Assembly (NCBI RefSeq): GCF_020422885.1
Contig: NZ_CP084622.1
Span: 104,001 to 168,000, forward strand
Reading direction: 5' to 3'
DNA: 64,000 nt
From: Mesobacillus sp. S13
Lineage (GTDB): Bacteria > Bacillota > Bacilli > Bacillales > Cytobacillaceae
Program-made: the position numbers and the translations under genes
The notes under the pieces: generated by a model
Seen by the model: only the letters and a program-made list of their open reading frames with translations
The model's database searches: none
Told to the model about the DNA's origin: nothing
Shown: one piece after another, positions 47,902 to 61,034 of the stretch
Position numbering within the stretch: position 1 is the stretch's first letter
How the letters are laid out: every line of letters begins with the position of its first letter

Positions 47902-48341
47902 ATGAAACTTCATGAATTAAAGCCTGCAGAAGGTTCCCGTAAAGAACGCAAACGTCTTGGACGTGGTATCGGTTCTGGCCAAGGTAAAACTGCTGGTAAA
48001 GGTCATAAAGGTCAAAACGCTCGTTCTGGCGGCGGTGTACGCCCTGGTTTTGAAGGTGGTCAAACTCCTTTATTCCGACGCTTGCCGAAACGCGGTTTCA
48101 CAAACATCAACCGCAAAGAGTACGCAGTCGTTAACCTTGATGCACTTAACGTATTCGAAGATGGAACTGAAGTGACTCCAGAACTTTTAATCGAAACAGG
48201 TCTTGTCAGGAAAGAACTAGCAGGAGTTAAGATCCTTGCTAAGGGAAGCCTTGAGAAGAAATTAACTGTTAAAGCTCATAAGTTCTCCTCTGCAGCCGAA
48301 GAAGCGATCAAAGCTGCCGGCGGTCAAACTGAGGTGATTTA

Positions 48342-48342
<1 letters not shown>
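47902..48342 (+). CDS. rplO: 50S ribosomal protein L15
   Basis: 146 residues, family length. Glycine-rich N-terminal extension ([20 protein letters not shown]) and C-terminal [26 protein letters not shown] upstream. Stop overlaps the secY start by one base. Confidence 0.98.
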
Positions 48343-50343
<2,001 letters not shown>

Positions 50344-50344
<1 letters not shown>

Positions 50345-51090
50345 TGATCGTTTGTAAAACCCCTCGTGAAATAGAAATTATGCGAGAAGCAGGTCGCATT
50401 GTAGCGATGACTCATCAGGAGTTAAAAAAACATATTGCTCCTGGCATTACAACTAAAGAACTGGATGCAATTGCAGAGGATTTCATCGGCAAACAAGGTG
50501 CAACTCCTTCTTTTAAAGGTTATAATGGTTTTCGCGGCAGCATCTGTGCATCAGTTAATAACGAACTAGTTCACGGGATTCCTGGCGAACGGGTTCTTAA
50601 TGAAGGCGACATCATCAGTATTGATATCGGAGCAAAGTACAACGGATACCACGGGGACTCTGCATGGACTTACCCGGTAGGAAAGATTGATGAGGAAGCC
50701 CAGCGTCTTTTGGACGTGACAGAAGAGTCTTTGTTCATAGGCTTGAAAGAAGCCAAGCCAGGGGAACGTCTTTCGAACATCTCCCATGCGATTCAAACGT
50801 ATGTGGAATCAGAAGGCTTTTCTATTGTTCGTGAGTATGTCGGCCATGGAATTGGGCAAGAATTGCATGAGGACCCGCAAATTCCTCATTACGGACCTCC
50901 TAACAGAGGACCGAGGCTGAAGCCTGGTATGGTTCTTTGCATAGAACCGATGGTGAATGCAGGAAGCCGCTATGTGAATACGTTAGCCGATGATTGGACT
51001 GTTGTAACGGTTGACGGTAAAATGTGTGCCCACTTTGAGCATACGATCGCGATCACAGAAACTGGTTTTGAGATTTTAACCAAAGCCTGA
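50344..51090 (+). CDS. map: Methionine aminopeptidase, type I
   Basis: 248 residues. Removes N-terminal Met from new proteins. Metal ligands are visible in [21 protein letters not shown] (two Asp), [14 protein letters not shown] (His), [10 protein letters not shown] (Glu) and HFEHTIAIT (Glu). Coupled to adk. Confidence 0.97.
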
Positions 51091-51174
51091 TCAGCGTGAT
51101 TGGCCGTCTGGTTCTGTTTTTAGTCTTTAAATAGGCGGAAATGAGATTTCTATGCGGACGGGATGCCAGCTTTA

Positions 51175-51183
51175 TGTTATAAT
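51175..51183 (+). promoter_or_regulatory. Extended -10 promoter upstream of infA
   Basis: TGTTATAAT at 51175-51183 is an extended -10 (TG-n-TATAAT); no good -35 was found. It lies in the 227-bp map-infA gap. No gene was seen in the gap. Confidence 0.5.
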
Positions 51184-51317
51184 CATAAGGTTGAGTATTT
51201 CTCAATGATATTTCTCAATTGCTTGCTGCTTAGAACGTGTCACAAATAGGAAGCTACATTCCGTCAACGCGGAGTATATGATTTAATACGATTTGAACAA
51301 GGAAGGGAGACCAGTTT

Positions 51318-51536
51318 ATGGCGAAAGATGATGTAATTGAAATTGAAGGCACAGTATTGGAAACTTTGCCGAATGCAATGTTTAAGGTAGAATTAGAGAA
51401 TGGTCATACAGTGTTGGCTCATGTTTCCGGTAAAATTAGAATGCACTTCATTCGAATCCTGCCAGGAGATAAAGTAACAGTCGAGCTTTCTCCATATGAT
51501 TTGACTCGCGGAAGAATTACTTACCGCTTTAAATAA
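51318..51536 (+). CDS. infA: Translation initiation factor IF-1
   Basis: 72 residues, single OB fold, invariant length. [20 protein letters not shown] start and [17 protein letters not shown] in the middle. GGAAGGGAG upstream. Confidence 0.98.
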   Translation: MAKDDVIEIEGTVLETLPNAMFKVELENGHTVLAHVSGKIRMHFIRILPGDKVTVELSPYDLTRGRITYRFK

Positions 51537-51543
51537 ACCGTGA

Positions 51544-51684
<141 letters not shown>

Positions 51685-51707
51685 TTTTAAAGGAGGTGCG
51701 CATCTAG

Positions 51708-52073
<366 letters not shown>

Positions 52074-52097
52074 TCCGTAAAGGAGGGTAACATTTAA

Positions 52098-52487
<390 letters not shown>

Positions 52488-52663
52488 TTTTTCTGTATAG
52501 AATTTGTAGTCCTGTCTATAATGGGATATGATACAAATATTTTCTAGGTATACAGAAATCATTAATCCAGTTGTTGTGCACAAACGGGAACGTATACATG
52601 GGGGAATTTCGGTAAGGTAAAGAGCCTGCCGGGGTTTCGACGTTTTGAAGGAGGGTATATTTG

Positions 52664-53608
52664 ATGATCGAAATAGAAAAACCAAAAATCGAAACGGTTG
52701 AGATCAGCGATGATGCCAAGTACGGCAAGTTTGTCGTAGAACCGCTTGAGCGTGGATATGGTACAACTTTGGGTAACTCCTTACGTCGTATCCTATTATC
52801 CTCACTCCCAGGTGCAGCTGTCACATCGATTCAAATCGATGGAGTACTTCATGAGTTCTCAACAATTGAAGGCGTCGTAGAAGATGTAACATCAATCATT
52901 TTGAACGTTAAGAAATTAGCGTTGAAAATCTACTCTGATGAAGAGAAGACACTTGAAATCGATTTACAGGGCGAGGGTCCAGTGACTGCAGCTGCAATCA
53001 CGCATGATAGTGACGTTGAAATCCTTAACCCGGATCTTCATATCGCTACACTTTCTAGCAAAGGTTCATTGCGTATGCGCCTGACTGCAAGAAGAGGACG
53101 CGGATACAATCCTGCTGACCAAAACAAGCGGGAAGATCAGCCGATCGGTGTCATTCCTATCGACTCAATCTATACACCGGTTTCACGCGTATCATATCAA
53201 GTAGAAAACACTCGCGTAGGGCAAATGACGAATTATGACAAGCTGGTATTTGACGTATGGACAGATGGCAGCACGGGTCCTAAGGAAGCTATTGCACTAG
53301 GTTCAAAAATCCTGACTGAGCACTTGAATATTTTTGTCGGTTTGACTGACGAAGCTCAAAATGCTGAGATCATGGTAGAGAAAGAAGAAGACCAAAAAGA
53401 AAAAGTTCTGGAAATGACAATTGAGGAACTCGATCTTTCTGTTCGTTCATATAACTGCTTAAAGCGTGCCGGTATCAACACTGTCCAGGAGCTTGCTCAC
53501 AAGACAGAGGAAGATATGATGAAGGTTCGTAACCTTGGCAGAAAATCACTAGAAGAAGTAAAAGCAAAACTAGAAGAGCTAGGCTTAGGCTTACGCAAAG
53601 ATGACTAG
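52664..53608 (+). CDS. rpoA: RpoA, RNA polymerase alpha subunit
   Basis: 314 residues, equal to B. subtilis. N-terminal dimer domain with [21 protein letters not shown]-terminal DNA/UP-element domain from about residue 245 ([20 protein letters not shown]) with [17 protein letters not shown] 52664 after GAAGGAGGG; a TTG directly in front of it is not needed. A TATAAT at 52517-52522 in the 176-bp rpsK-rpoA gap could be a -10, but its -35 is poor. Confidence 0.98.
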   Translation: MIEIEKPKIETVEISDDAKYGKFVVEPLERGYGTTLGNSLRRILLSSLPGAAVTSIQIDGVLHEFSTIEGVVEDVTSIILNVKKLALKIYSDEEKTLEIDLQGEGPVTAAAITHDSDVEILNPDLHIATLSSKGSLRMRLTARRGRGYNPADQNKREDQPIGVIPIDSIYTPVSRVSYQVENTRVGQMTNYDKLVFDVWTDGSTGPKEAIALGSKILTEHLNIFVGLTDEAQNAEIMVEKEEDQKEKVLEMTIEELDLSVRSYNCLKRAGINTVQELAHKTEEDMMKVRNLGRKSLEEVKAKLEELGLGLRKDD

Positions 53609-53663
53609 TTAATGCAGATTAACTAGGCATTTTGCTGTCAGTACTAAAACTGCCGGCTTATGA

Positions 53664-54050
<387 letters not shown>

Positions 54051-54072
54051 TACCATTAAACACTCAAACAAG

Positions 54073-54114
54073 GGCGATGGACAGTTTATACAAACTTGTT
54101 TCATCCCCTTTTTT
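54073..54114 (+). terminator. Terminator after rplQ
   Basis: Imperfect stem GGGCGATGGACAGTTT / AAACTTGTTTCATCCCC followed by TTTTTT. Ends the alpha operon. A conserved RNA called L17DE has been described downstream of rplQ in some Firmicutes; I could not decide whether this hairpin belongs to it. Confidence 0.78.
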
Positions 54115-54179
54115 GCTATAGAGGGTCTTCCCTTACGAAAACTAAAAAAAGCAGCACAAGCCAAAAACGAGCGTTATGA

Positions 54180-54369
54180 TGCGCAGGCCATTGGGAAAGA
54201 AGAGTTCACTGGCCCCATCGGCTGGTTACTTCAGGGCATTCCTGAATCGGTTAGCGATAACCGGAGCTGTTCTGCCTGTCTCGTCTAGCTCATGTACTTC
54301 TCCCCAGTCCATTCAGGACCCTGCACTATGCGGATCGCTTCCGCCCGGGGAGAGGTGCAGGCTTTTTTT
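54180..54369 (+). ncRNA. Candidate structured RNA with terminator between rplQ and ecfA1
   Basis: Several clean helices follow each other: GGCCA (54186-54190) / TGGCC (54210-54214); CGGTTA (54248-54253) / TAACCG (54258-54263) closed by a GCGA tetraloop of the GNRA class; and GAGCT (54264-54268) / AGCTC (54287-54291). The last two are enclosed by the 8-bp helix TCCTGAAT (54240-54247) / ATTCAGGA (54311-54318), making a three-way junction. Directly after comes CCTGCAC (54320-54326) / GTGCAGG (54355-54361) with seven T, an intrinsic terminator. This looks like a 5' regulatory leader of the ecf operon or a small RNA. I recognise no named riboswitch or T-box motif in it. Confidence 0.5.
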
Positions 54370-54444
54370 ATATCCAAAAATTTTTGCAATAGAAATAGAA
54401 TCAAATAGAAGAGACAGTTAAGAAGAGTTGAGAGGAGGGCGGAG

Positions 54445-55284
54445 ATGAGCAACCCGATAGTGAAAATAGAAAATGTATCTTTCAGTTATGAAGGGCAGCA
54501 GACTCCCGCATTAAATAATATCAGCTTTGATATTTATGAAGGTGAATGGCTGGCGATAGTCGGTCATAATGGTTCTGGCAAATCCACTCTTGCGAAGCTT
54601 TTGAATGGCCTGCAATTTCCGCAGGAAGGTTCGATCGAGGTATGTGGGTTCACATTGACAGAGGATACGATTTGGGATGTAAGAGAAAATGTAGGAATGG
54701 TTTTTCAGAATCCTGACAATCAGTTTGTTGGAACAACGGTTCGGGATGATGTGGCTTTTGGTCTGGAAAATCACGGCGTACCAAGAGAGATCATGGTAGA
54801 GCGCGTGCAGACTTCACTTGATAAAGTCAATATGGGAACCTTTCTGAATCAAGAGCCGCACCATCTGTCTGGCGGCCAAAAACAGCGGGTGGCCATTGCT
54901 GGTGTCCTGGCACTGCAGCCGTCGATCATTATTTTGGATGAAGCGACATCCATGCTGGATCCAAGGGGACGTGCAGAAGTCATCGAAACAGTTCGTGAGT
55001 TGAAAGATCGTGAAAACTTAACGGTCATTTCGATCACCCATGATCTAGAAGAAGCTGCGAAAGCGGATAGAATCATCGTCATGAACAAAGGGGAGCTATA
55101 CCGTGAAGGAAGTCCCGAAGAAATTTTTGAAATGGATGATGAGCTGATTAAGCTGGGACTGGATATTCCTTTCCCTGTAAAAATGAGCAAAATCATGCGG
55201 AAAAAAGGAATTGCATTATCTAAATCATATTTGACAGAAGAAGAGCTGGTGACGGAACTATGGACATCTCACTCAAAAATGTAG
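54445..55284 (+). CDS. ecfA1: EcfA1, ATPase of the energy-coupling factor transporter
   Basis: 279 residues. One of two ATPases of the group II ECF module that powers uptake of several vitamins through exchangeable S components. Walker [11 protein letters not shown]-loop [13 protein letters not shown] signature LSGGQKQR, Walker [14 protein letters not shown], His switch SITHD. GAGAGGAGGG upstream. Overlaps ecfA2 by 25 nt. May be controlled by the structured leader upstream. Confidence 0.96.
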   Translation: MSNPIVKIENVSFSYEGQQTPALNNISFDIYEGEWLAIVGHNGSGKSTLAKLLNGLQFPQEGSIEVCGFTLTEDTIWDVRENVGMVFQNPDNQFVGTTVRDDVAFGLENHGVPREIMVERVQTSLDKVNMGTFLNQEPHHLSGGQKQRVAIAGVLALQPSIIILDEATSMLDPRGRAEVIETVRELKDRENLTVISITHDLEEAAKADRIIVMNKGELYREGSPEEIFEMDDELIKLGLDIPFPVKMSKIMRKKGIALSKSYLTEEELVTELWTSHSKM

Positions 55285-56129
55285 AATATCGTTACCAGGC
55301 TGATTCTCCTTTCGAGCGACTCGCTATATCGGATGTCTCCATCGATATACCTTCAGGAACGTATCTTGCAGTAATTGGGCATACGGGTTCTGGCAAGTCA
55401 ACCGTGCTGCAGCACCTGAACGTCCTTTTGAAGCCTACTAAAGGTTCTGTATTGATTGGCAGCAGGGAGATCAGGGCTGGACGCAAGGAGAAGAATTTAA
55501 AGGGTGTCCGCGAAAAGGTGGGCATTGTCTTCCAATTTCCTGAGCATCAGTTATTTGAAGAAACAGTCGAAAAGGATATTATGTTTGGCCCGATGAACTT
55601 TGGCGTTACAGAGCAGGAAGCGAAGGCACGGGCAAGAGCTTCTATCAATCTTGTCGGACTGCCTGAAGAAATTCTTGAAAAATCGCCCTTCGATCTCTCG
55701 GGCGGACAAATGCGCCGGGTAGCGATTGCCGGAGTACTGGCAATGGAACCAGAGGTCATAGTATTGGACGAGCCTACTGCAGGCCTTGATCCACGAGGTC
55801 GCAAAGAAATAATGGACTTATTTTATTCACTTCATAAAAAAAGAAATCTATCAACCGTTCTCGTGACCCACAGCATGGAAGATGCTGCCCGCTATGCGGA
55901 TGATATTGTCGTCATGCATCAGGGGAAGGTATTTACAAAAGGAACGCCTGACGAGATTTTCTCGAACCCTAAGGCATTGATCGAATTGGGTCTTGATGTA
56001 CCTGAAGTAGTCGGATTGCAATTAATGATCGAAGAAGCCTTCGGAACAAAATTCAAGAAAATCAGCCTTTCCGAGGAAGAACTCGCCGAAATGGTGGCAG
56101 AGTTCATGGAAGGGGGCGGCCGTCAATGA
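55260..56129 (+). CDS. ecfA2: EcfA2, second ATPase of the energy-coupling factor transporter
   Basis: 289 residues. Walker [11 protein letters not shown]-loop [11 protein letters not shown], signature [13 protein letters not shown], Walker [14 protein letters not shown], His switch [11 protein letters not shown]. Pairs with EcfA1 as heterodimer. Start inside ecfA1; stop overlaps the ecfT start (ATGA), so all three subunits are translated in step. Confidence 0.96.
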   Translation: MDISLKNVEYRYQADSPFERLAISDVSIDIPSGTYLAVIGHTGSGKSTVLQHLNVLLKPTKGSVLIGSREIRAGRKEKNLKGVREKVGIVFQFPEHQLFEETVEKDIMFGPMNFGVTEQEAKARARASINLVGLPEEILEKSPFDLSGGQMRRVAIAGVLAMEPEVIVLDEPTAGLDPRGRKEIMDLFYSLHKKRNLSTVLVTHSMEDAARYADDIVVMHQGKVFTKGTPDEIFSNPKALIELGLDVPEVVGLQLMIEEAFGTKFKKISLSEEELAEMVAEFMEGGGRQ

Positions 56130-56923
56130 TGGAGAAAATGATTTTTGGCCGCTATGTTCCGGGAGATTCCATTCTTCATCGGATGGATCCTCGTTCCAAG
56201 CTGATCACCGTTTTCCTGTTCGTCATCGTTGTGTTCATCGCGAACAATGCGTTGACCTATGGGGTTTTAGCTGCTTATACATTCATTATGGTAGGACTCT
56301 CTAAGGTTCCGATAAGGTTCTTATATGGAGGCCTCAAGCCTGTATTTTTGCTGGTCATTTTCACGTTCTTGCTTCATATCTTCATGACCAAAGAGGGCGA
56401 TGTCATCTTCGAATTTGGATGGCTGAAAATATATGAAGAAGGACTCAGGCAAGGTATCTTTATTTCATTGAGATTCCTACTGCTGATTCTGATCACGTCA
56501 TTATTGACCTTGACCACGACTCCAATCGAGATTACAGACGGCCTAGAGACATTATTGAATCCGTTGAAGAAATATAAATTCCCCGTCCATGAGCTGGCAT
56601 TGATGATGTCGATTTCCTTGAGATTCATACCGACGCTCATGCAGGAAACTGACAAAATCATGAAGGCGCAAACTGCCAGGGGAGTGGAGTATAACAGCGG
56701 ACCGATCAAAGAGCGGATCAAAGCAATTGTTCCCTTGCTGATTCCATTGTTCATCAGTTCCTTCAAGCGGGCCGAGGAACTGGCAGTCGCTATGGAGGCA
56801 AGAGGCTATAAGGGCGGAGAAGGACGGACGAAATACCGCCAGCTGACCTGGGGTGGGTCGGACACCATGATGCTTTTGTTCCTAGCTGCTGTCACGGTTC
56901 TACTAATCGTCTTAAGAGGGTAA
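56126..56923 (+). CDS. ecfT: EcfT, membrane coupling subunit of the energy-coupling factor transporter
   Basis: 265 residues with about five to six membrane segments. The two Ala-Arg-Gly coupling motifs that contact the ATPases are visible (QTARGVEY and MEARGYKGG). Starts with overlapping ATGATG at 56126; the family usually starts close to this. No S component gene is in the window, as expected for a shared group II module. Confidence 0.95.
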   Translation: MMEKMIFGRYVPGDSILHRMDPRSKLITVFLFVIVVFIANNALTYGVLAAYTFIMVGLSKVPIRFLYGGLKPVFLLVIFTFLLHIFMTKEGDVIFEFGWLKIYEEGLRQGIFISLRFLLLILITSLLTLTTTPIEITDGLETLLNPLKKYKFPVHELALMMSISLRFIPTLMQETDKIMKAQTARGVEYNSGPIKERIKAIVPLLIPLFISSFKRAEELAVAMEARGYKGGEGRTKYRQLTWGGSDTMMLLFLAAVTVLLIVLRG

Positions 56924-56928
56924 TCATT

Positions 56929-57699
56929 ATGCCGCGAATAAAATGCATAGTTTCATACGATGGCACCGGTTTTTCCGGCTATCAGATACAGCCGGGCAAA
57001 AGGACTGTCCAGGGAGAGCTGGAAAGGGCTCTTGAGAAGCTAAATAAGGGGATGGGCATCAGGGTCAGTGCATCAGGTCGTACGGACGCAGGAGTGCATG
57101 CCCGCGGCCAGGTAATCCACTTCGATACAACACTTGAAATTGAGCCTGCCAGGTGGCAAATCGCGCTTAATTCCTTATTGCCTGATGATATTGCAGTGAA
57201 TGCGGTTGAATATGCAAAACCTGATTTCCATGCACGCTTTGACGCTGTCGGCAAGGAATACCGCTATTTTTTGCTGCCATCCAAGCATCGTAATCCTTTC
57301 CAGCGGAATTTTGCTTATCAGTTCCAATATGAACTTGATCTCGACGCAATGAAAGTAGCGGCGAGGCAGCTTCTTGGCAAACATGATTTCACTAGTTTTT
57401 GTTCGGCCAAAACCGAGGTAGAAGATCGTGTAAGGACATTGCAGGAAATCGATTTTTTCGAAGAGAATGGCCTGCTTGTTTTTAGGTTCGTAGGGGATGG
57501 TTTTCTGTACAATATGGTAAGGATCCTTGTCGGGACCTTGCTGGAGGTAGGGACAGGCAGAAGACCTGCCGACAGCATGCCGCAGCTGCTTTTAGTGAAG
57601 GACCGTACCCTGTCTGGCAAGACCGCGCCAGGACAAGGACTGTATCTCTGGAAGGTTTTTTATGAAGATGAAGACCATCGATTAGAAAATAAATTTTAA
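56929..57699 (+). CDS. truA: TruA, tRNA pseudouridine synthase (positions 38-40)
   Basis: 256 residues. Catalytic Asp53 lies in SASGRTDAGVHARGQVIHF. KEYRYFLLPSKHRNPF and GDGFLYNMVRILVGTL are family segments. ATG 5 nt after the ecfT stop. Order ecfA1-ecfA2-ecfT-truA-rplM is standard for Bacillaceae. Confidence 0.96.
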   Translation: MPRIKCIVSYDGTGFSGYQIQPGKRTVQGELERALEKLNKGMGIRVSASGRTDAGVHARGQVIHFDTTLEIEPARWQIALNSLLPDDIAVNAVEYAKPDFHARFDAVGKEYRYFLLPSKHRNPFQRNFAYQFQYELDLDAMKVAARQLLGKHDFTSFCSAKTEVEDRVRTLQEIDFFEENGLLVFRFVGDGFLYNMVRILVGTLLEVGTGRRPADSMPQLLLVKDRTLSGKTAPGQGLYLWKVFYEDEDHRLENKF

Positions 57700-57727
57700 A
57701 AAAATGATATGACAACTAATCCTGGTG

Positions 57728-57756
57728 TTGACAATCTCTCAACCACAGGTTAAGAT
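57728..57756 (+). promoter_or_regulatory. rplM-rpsI promoter
   Basis: TTGACA at 57728-57733, 17-bp spacer, TAAGAT at 57751-57756, 110 bp before rplM. Confidence 0.75.
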
Positions 57757-57865
57757 ATCATATGTATGTATTTTAAACCCACGATCAGCCCCGGAAGAGC
57801 TTTATCGTGTTTGAAAATATACCAAATGAACTTGATTTTTTTTTGACTATTTAGGAGGGAAACTC

Positions 57866-58303
57866 ATGCGTACAACGTTTATGGCAAATGCCAACAATAT
57901 CGAGCGTAAATGGTACGTAGTTGACGCTGCAGGCAAGACTCTTGGTCGCCTTTCAACTGAAGTTGCAGCTATTCTACGTGGTAAACATAAACCAACTTTC
58001 ACACCACATGTTGACACTGGTGATCACGTAATCATCATCAACGCTTCTCAGATCGAACTTACTGGTAAGAAATTGACTGACAAAATCTACTACCGCCACA
58101 CAATGCACCCAGGTGGATTGAAGCAAAGAACAGCTCTTGAAATGCGTACAAACTACGCTGAAAAGATGCTTGAACTTGCAATCAAAGGCATGCTTCCAAA
58201 GAACTCTCTTGGACGCCAAATGTTTAAAAAGCTTCATGTATATGCTGGTAATGAGCATCCACATCAAGCACAACAACCTGAAGTTTACGAACTTCGCGGA
58301 TAA
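57866..58303 (+). CDS. rplM: 50S ribosomal protein L13
   Basis: 145 residues, the B. subtilis length. [20 protein letters not shown] start; [19 protein letters not shown] is the family signature. TAGGAGGG upstream. Confidence 0.98.
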   Translation: MRTTFMANANNIERKWYVVDAAGKTLGRLSTEVAAILRGKHKPTFTPHVDTGDHVIIINASQIELTGKKLTDKIYYRHTMHPGGLKQRTALEMRTNYAEKMLELAIKGMLPKNSLGRQMFKKLHVYAGNEHPHQAQQPEVYELRG

Positions 58304-58323
58304 TTATTAAGGAGGTAATTAAC

Positions 58324-58716
58324 TTGGCACAGGTTCAATATATCGGTACCGGTCGTCGTAAGAGCTCCGTTGCGCGAGTTCGTTTAGTACCAGGCACTGG
58401 AAAAATTACAATCAACGATCGTGAAATTGAAGATTATATCCCATTCGCAGCTCTACGTGAAGTAGTTAAGCAACCACTTGTTGCTACTGAAACTGTAGGA
58501 AGCTACGATATCCACGTTAACGTAAATGGCGGTGGATACACTGGCCAGGCTGGCGCAATCCGTCACGGTATCTCTCGTGCATTGCTTCAAGCTGACCCAG
58601 AATTCCGTCCAACACTTAAGCGTGCTGGACTACTGACTCGTGACGCTCGTATGAAAGAACGTAAGAAATACGGTCTTAAAGGCGCTCGTCGTGCACCTCA
58701 GTTCTCAAAGCGTTAA
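58324..58716 (+). CDS. rpsI: 30S ribosomal protein S9
   Basis: 130 residues. Its C-terminal tail ([10 protein letters not shown]) reaches the P-site t[22 protein letters not shown] is the signature. TTG start after AAGGAGG. Last plus-strand gene in the window. Confidence 0.98.
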   Translation: MAQVQYIGTGRRKSSVARVRLVPGTGKITINDREIEDYIPFAALREVVKQPLVATETVGSYDIHVNVNGGGYTGQAGAIRHGISRALLQADPEFRPTLKRAGLLTRDARMKERKKYGLKGARRAPQFSKR

Positions 58717-58730
58717 TTTTTGGCGCTTCA

Positions 58731-58768
58731 AAAAAGCTCTCAACCAATTTGGTTGGGAGCTTTTTATT
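58731..58768 (+). terminator. Bidirectional terminator between rpsI and the minus-strand response regulator
   Basis: AAAAAGCTCTCAACCAA / TTGGTTGGGAGCTTTTT, near-perfect stem with T-runs on both strands. It can end rpsI on the plus strand and the two-component operon on the minus strand. Confidence 0.92.
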
Positions 58769-58827
58769 TTTGATTTTTCCATTGTTCAATGCTGAACAGG
58801 GATTATGCTGCATTTTATTGATTTTTC

Positions 58828-59469
58828 TTATTTGACCAATCCGTTTTTTACGGCAAAAAGGGCAGCCTGCGTTCGATCTGCTAGCTCGAGTTTCGCCAGC
58901 AAGTTAGACACATGGGTCTTTACCGTTTTTTCGGTAATATATAAGGAGGCGGCAATCTCTTTATTGCTCTTTCCTTTCGCGATTTCTTTTAAGACATCCA
59001 GTTCTCTTTTCGTTAATTCATCTAGTAACTTTTTTGTCGGATTGCTGCTGTGTGATAGATTGGCTAGTAAATGGGATGTGGCTTTCGGGTGGAGCTGGCT
59101 CTCTCCATTGACCATTTTCTTGATGGATGAGACGAGCTCATCAGGCTGGATATCCTTCAATTGAAATCCGGAGGCACCTGCTTCTAGAGCGGGGATGACA
59201 TGGTCCTGGTCGGAGAAACTGGTAAGAATCATGATTTTAATGCTTGGATCTTCTGCTTTAATCACCTTCGTCGCTTCAATTCCATCCATTTCAGGCATAG
59301 CTAAGTCCATCAAGATAATATCAGGCTTTAGCTCTTTTGCCATTTCAACCGCTTTTCTTCCGTTTTCGGCTTCTCCGATAATTTCAAGGTCTTTTTGGGT
59401 TTTAAGAAAAAATACGAGGCCTCTTCGGACAACATGATGATCGTCTGCGATTAATATGCGTATACTCAT
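58828..59469 (-). CDS. NarL/LuxR-type response regulator
   Basis: 213 residues. Receiver domain (1-120) with acidic pocket Asp9/Asp10, phospho-acceptor Asp55 (ILMDLAMPEMDG), Thr83 and Lys105. C-terminal LuxR helix-turn-helix (about 148-208: LTKRELDVLKEIAKGKSNKE, then KTVKTHVSNLLAKL). A cytosolic DNA-binding protein activated by phosphorylation from the kinase encoded 12 nt upstream. GGGGGAG lies before the ATG. The target genes cannot be read from sequence. Confidence 0.95.
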   Translation of the reverse strand: MSIRILIADDHHVVRRGLVFFLKTQKDLEIIGEAENGRKAVEMAKELKPDIILMDLAMPEMDGIEATKVIKAEDPSIKIMILTSFSDQDHVIPALEAGASGFQLKDIQPDELVSSIKKMVNGESQLHPKATSHLLANLSHSSNPTKKLLDELTKRELDVLKEIAKGKSNKEIAASLYITEKTVKTHVSNLLAKLELADRTQAALFAVKNGLVK

Positions 59470-59481
59470 TGAATTCTCCCC

Positions 59482-60600
59482 CTAGAGTGGAATGGTTATC
59501 TTTATTTCAGTTCCATTTCCCAATTGGCTTCGCAATTGAAACAGGCCATTTAGTGCTTCTGTCCTTGCTTTCATGTTCTTTAATCCTAATGAAGGAATTA
59601 ACAGGTTATCATTATAGTGAAAACCGCAGCCCTCATCTTTAATTGTTAAAATGGCCTCATTTTCGGAAGCATGAAGTGATAAAAATACCTTTTGGGCACC
59701 GGAATGCTTTTTACAATTGGCGATTGCTTCTTGTCCAATTCGCCATATAGCTTCTTCAACTTTTCCGGGCATGCTGGTGGCTCCCGTCAGGTTAGCTTCT
59801 ATCTTCAGACCAAGCATTTCTCCATAGCTTTTCAGTGCGCTGACAAGTCCATTCTCGAGACCGTGAGGCTTCAACTGCCATATAAGTGATCTCATCTCCC
59901 CGAGTGCTTCCTGGGTCAAGTCCTGCATATAGCTAAATGTTTGTTTTACTTCTTCATCCTCTGTCATTTCCACTCCAGCTCTGGCGGTCAGGCTGAGAGA
60001 GAACAATAGCTGATTCACCGAATCATGCAGGTCCCGTGCAAGCCGGTTTCTTTCCGCAACAAGAGCGGTTTCTTGTTCGCGCTGTGTGAGTTTGATGCGT
60101 TTTAATGCTGTGCCAATTTGATAGGCAATTGCTTCAAGCAGAGCAAGTTCCTTTTTATGAAAATGTTTTTTGTTTGGAGAACCCACATTCAATAAGCCGA
60201 ATCGTTCATTTCCAGCGCGAAGGGGTACAGTAGCATGATGGGTCAATCCGCACGTCTCCCCAGCACCATCATCAAGTGCATCTTCAATTCGCTTACACTC
60301 AATGATATTTGTGGCTTTATTTAAGGTTTGGTTATTGTATTTATTCACACACCAGCACTCACCGTGGCACATTCTATCTTTCTGGTTAAAAGCTAAAGCA
60401 GGAGGAAGAGCAAAGTCTGCTGTAAGCTCGTGGTTTCCGTGAGCATCAATAAGAAAGATCCAGCCTGTTTGAAGCCCTGTTATATGCAAAAGTCTTCTTA
60501 AGACATCAGATAGCATGGTCTTCGTGTCTGTTCCTTCGTTCAATAGCTCTGCGATTTCTTTAAGAATGCCGATTTCTTCATATTTTGCTTCGTCAGTCAT
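59482..60600 (-). CDS. Cytosolic GAF-domain sensor histidine kinase with a cysteine cluster
   Basis: 372 residues, no membrane segment. GAF domain about 25-170, containing five cysteines: Cys78, Cys82, Cys84 (RMCHGECWCVN), Cys102 and Cys117. HisKA_3 dimer domain with the phospho-accepting His192 in LARDLHDSVNQLL, then the HATPase domain (WRIGQEAIANCKKHSG, KDEGCGFHY). The architecture and cysteines recall the redox-sensing AirS/YhcS kinases, where a GAF iron-sulfur cluster senses oxygen or oxidants; the match is by memory only. AAGGAG precedes the ATG. Paired with the response regulator that follows. Confidence 0.93.
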   Translation of the reverse strand: MTDEAKYEEIGILKEIAELLNEGTDTKTMLSDVLRRLLHITGLQTGWIFLIDAHGNHELTADFALPPALAFNQKDRMCHGECWCVNKYNNQTLNKATNIIECKRIEDALDDGAGETCGLTHHATVPLRAGNERFGLLNVGSPNKKHFHKKELALLEAIAYQIGTALKRIKLTQREQETALVAERNRLARDLHDSVNQLLFSLSLTARAGVEMTEDEEVKQTFSYMQDLTQEALGEMRSLIWQLKPHGLENGLVSALKSYGEMLGLKIEANLTGATSMPGKVEEAIWRIGQEAIANCKKHSGAQKVFLSLHASENEAILTIKDEGCGFHYNDNLLIPSLGLKNMKARTEALNGLFQLRSQLGNGTEIKITIPL

Positions 60601-60682
60601 CCCAGCATCTCCTTCACCGTCCAGTATCTAATGTCATTATAGCCCATATTTAACCCTTGGATGTTAAAAACTGGTGCGTGCT

Positions 60683-61021
60683 TTAGGAGGTCTGTAAAAA
60701 TTCGAGCACTTCATGATTGGGTCCTTCATAAAAGACAATTTCCCAGCCGTTGGGAAGTTTGTAAGGTCCTTCTGCTATTTGATTAAATCCGAAAGTGTGG
60801 ATCACTTGCTGAAGGTCGGATACTTCAAAACATAGATGGGCTGAGTTTGTGCTATGTGGATGAGATACCAATTCAAGTCGGAAATGAGTGGATGATAGGA
60901 ACGCAATCTCTTCCCCCAGAAAAGAATGCCGGCTTTCCAGTTCTAAGCCTAATAAATCTGAGTAAAACTTTATCGATTCTTCAAGATTGGACACTTCCAG
61001 TCCGTAATGATGAAAGCGCAT
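60683..61021 (-). CDS. VOC (glyoxalase/dioxygenase) fold protein
   Basis: 112 residues, one VOC module of two beta-alpha-beta-beta-beta repeats. Metal-site candidates are all present: His in FHHYGLEVS, Glu in FRLELVSH, His in SAHLCFEV, Glu in HEVLEFLQ. Lactoylglutathione lyase-like proteins have this pattern, but so do other small metalloenzymes, so the reaction is not assigned. AGGAGG precedes the ATG; 13 nt after the QueA-like gene, so same operon. Confidence 0.88.
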   Translation of the reverse strand: MRFHHYGLEVSNLEESIKFYSDLLGLELESRHSFLGEEIAFLSSTHFRLELVSHPHSTNSAHLCFEVSDLQQVIHTFGFNQIAEGPYKLPNGWEIVFYEGPNHEVLEFLQTS

Positions 61022-61034
61022 AAAATAATTCCTC

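Noticed and set aside
54176..54421. 81-codon ORF between rplQ and ecfA1
   Set aside because: Runs through the structured RNA and its terminator, no ribosome binding site. Another frame there (LRKLKKAAQAKNERYDAQAI) looks protein-like but has no start and ends within the junction.
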